Source: an uncultured Lachnospiraceae bacterium
GTDB taxonomy: Bacteria > Bacillota > Clostridia > Lachnospirales > Lachnospiraceae
DNA length: 39,294 nucleotides
Direction of reading: 5' to 3'
Assembly (NCBI GenBank): GCA_947626915.1
Contig: CANQUA010000028.1
Span: 1 to 39,294 of the forward strand
Part shown: in pieces, positions 38,535-39,294 of the stretch
Numbering within the stretch: the stretch's first letter is position 1
Layout: the number at the start of each line of letters is the position of its first letter
Notes under the pieces: generated by a model
Told to the model about the DNA's origin: nothing
Databases searched by the model: none
What the model saw: only the letters and a program-made list of their open reading frames with translations
Made by a program: the position numbers and the translations under genes

Positions 38535-39294
38535 TTAGACAGGCTGCTGAAGCTGCTTGCTCAGTTCCACGATAAGCTGCCGGGACAGGGATGGAATGGA
38601 CTGCGCGATCAAATCCACGGAAACTCCATTTTTAAGAAAATTAATGGCAGTTTGTATGTTTTCTCTTTGGGTAGCTTCTGCAGCGTATTTAACTGCATAT
38701 TCCTGAACGGCCTGACACATAATCTGTACCCCCTTCTGATCTTCCTTAAAATATCTTACTCGGTTACAAAGCTTCATGAAATTCTGGTGTTCTCCGACGC
38801 TGTTCTTAAAATACTGCATCAACTCTGCGATGTCGCTGTTGTCATTTACGGCTGTATTTACATAGATCTCATGGACACCATTATCCACCACGGAACCGGT
38901 TTCTTCAATGATCCGATTGATATGGTAAATGGTCCGATCTTCTCCAAAGGTGTCAAATTTAGAGATAAAAATTAAGTAAACATCCGGCAGATCCCTGTAA
39001 TCGATTCCCTTCTCTACAAAGACGGTATCGATATTTGAATGGTTGAACTTCACCCGCCGCTGGTGGTCGTCGTCATCTTCCTTTTGGACCTCGCAATTGA
39101 TGAAGGAATGGTCCTCGTCCTCGCACAGCAGATCAAGGATAACGGAATGGGCCCCAACATTGCGAAGAAAGCGCTGGGTCTGGCTTTGGATGACCTTCAG
39201 TGCCGGTTTCTCCAGAATGATCCGCAGGATTTCTTCAGCGACCTCCTGATCCTCGGCCATTTTCTGGAAAAGGATATCGTCGATGACATTCAGT
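38535..39294 (-). CDS. Rpn-family recombination-promoting nuclease, 5' end beyond the window
   Basis: At least 252 residues; the frame is open to the right edge, so the start lies outside. The visible sequence begins LNVIDDILFQKMAEDQEVA, matching the family start in which a helix with D-F-x-F-K precedes the domain. The PD-(D/E)xK core is seen in HSVILDLLCED and SFINCEVQKED (Asp, then Glu-x-Gln), followed by F-x-H and IYVNTAVNDNSDI. The family cleaves DNA and promotes RecA-independent recombination in E. coli. The C-terminal 60 residues are a helical tail (IQTAINFLKNGVSVDLIAQ...). It points toward the tRNA and stops at the terminator at 38170. Confidence 0.85.
   Translation of the reverse strand, partial: LNVIDDILFQKMAEDQEVAEEILRIILEKPALKVIQSQTQRFLRNVGAHSVILDLLCEDEDHSFINCEVQKEDDDDHQRRVKFNHSNIDTVFVEKGIDYRDLPDVYLIFISKFDTFGEDRTIYHINRIIEETGSVVDNGVHEIYVNTAVNDNSDIAELMQYFKNSVGEHQNFMKLCNRVRYFKEDQKGVQIMCQAVQEYAVKYAAEATQRENIQTAINFLKNGVSVDLIAQSIPSLSRQLIVELSKQLQQPV

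Overview
The window looks like a chromosomal segment of a Gram-positive anaerobe of the Clostridia, most likely Lachnospiraceae-like. The reasons are the GC-rich but purine-biased coding sequence, strong AGGAGG ribosome-binding sites, an acetate kinase, an aerobic-type class I ribonucleotide reductase, Trk potassium uptake, a TIGR01906/DUF1461 membrane protein, a CAP-domain surface protein and a KapD/ERI-like exonuclease. The family-level assignment is an inference from gene content; no rRNA is present. No insertion sequence, CRISPR array, prophage or replication origin was seen.

Layout. (1) 232-6368, minus strand: an Nramp-related transporter followed by pxpB, pxpC, accB, accC and pxpA. Together these give a 5-oxoprolinase plus a biotin carboxylase and biotin carrier, behind a near-consensus promoter with a structured leader. 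(2) 6852-12716, plus strand: ackA, then nrdA, a GNAT acetyltransferase and nrdB. The nrdA leader is an almost T-free tandem repeat, and the 3' end of nrdA is duplicated. (3) 13083-15958, minus strand: a collagen-like protein, a PHP phosphoesterase and a 76-residue protein. (4) 16647-21187, plus strand: an exonuclease with a topoisomerase-type zinc ribbon, trkA-trkH, and an AT-rich membrane protein; tadA follows on the minus strand. (5) 21964-24964: a 33-bp tandem-repeat region, a promoter with a possible small leader ORF, and a long peptide-binding lipoprotein. (6) 25078-30254, minus strand: a compact type IV pilus-like locus (transglutaminase, GspF/PilC-like protein, four small membrane-anchored proteins, pilT) without a PilB ATPase or prepilin peptidase in the window. 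(7) 30528-33063, plus strand: a repeat-rich CAP-domain secreted protein and an exonuclease with a near-leaderless start. (8) 33267-36779, minus strand: a D-Ala-D-Ala carboxypeptidase, the DUF1461 protein and an SH3-type membrane protein. (9) 36905-39294: trmB, a 49-codon gene, trxA, tRNA-Lys(CTT), and the 3' part of an Rpn-family nuclease running off the right edge.

How they may work together. PxpB/PxpC are homologous to the carboxyltransferase part of urea carboxylase, and here they sit with a biotin carboxylase and a biotin carrier. The first operon therefore carries all parts of a split biotin-dependent carboxylase next to a LamB/YcsF hydrolase and a transporter lacking the usual metal-binding motifs. 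The pilus-like locus, the transglutaminase, the CAP protein and the collagen-like protein suggest investment in surface structures. Several intergenic regions hold strong hairpins, dyads or tandem repeats that no assigned gene explains; these are described individually.
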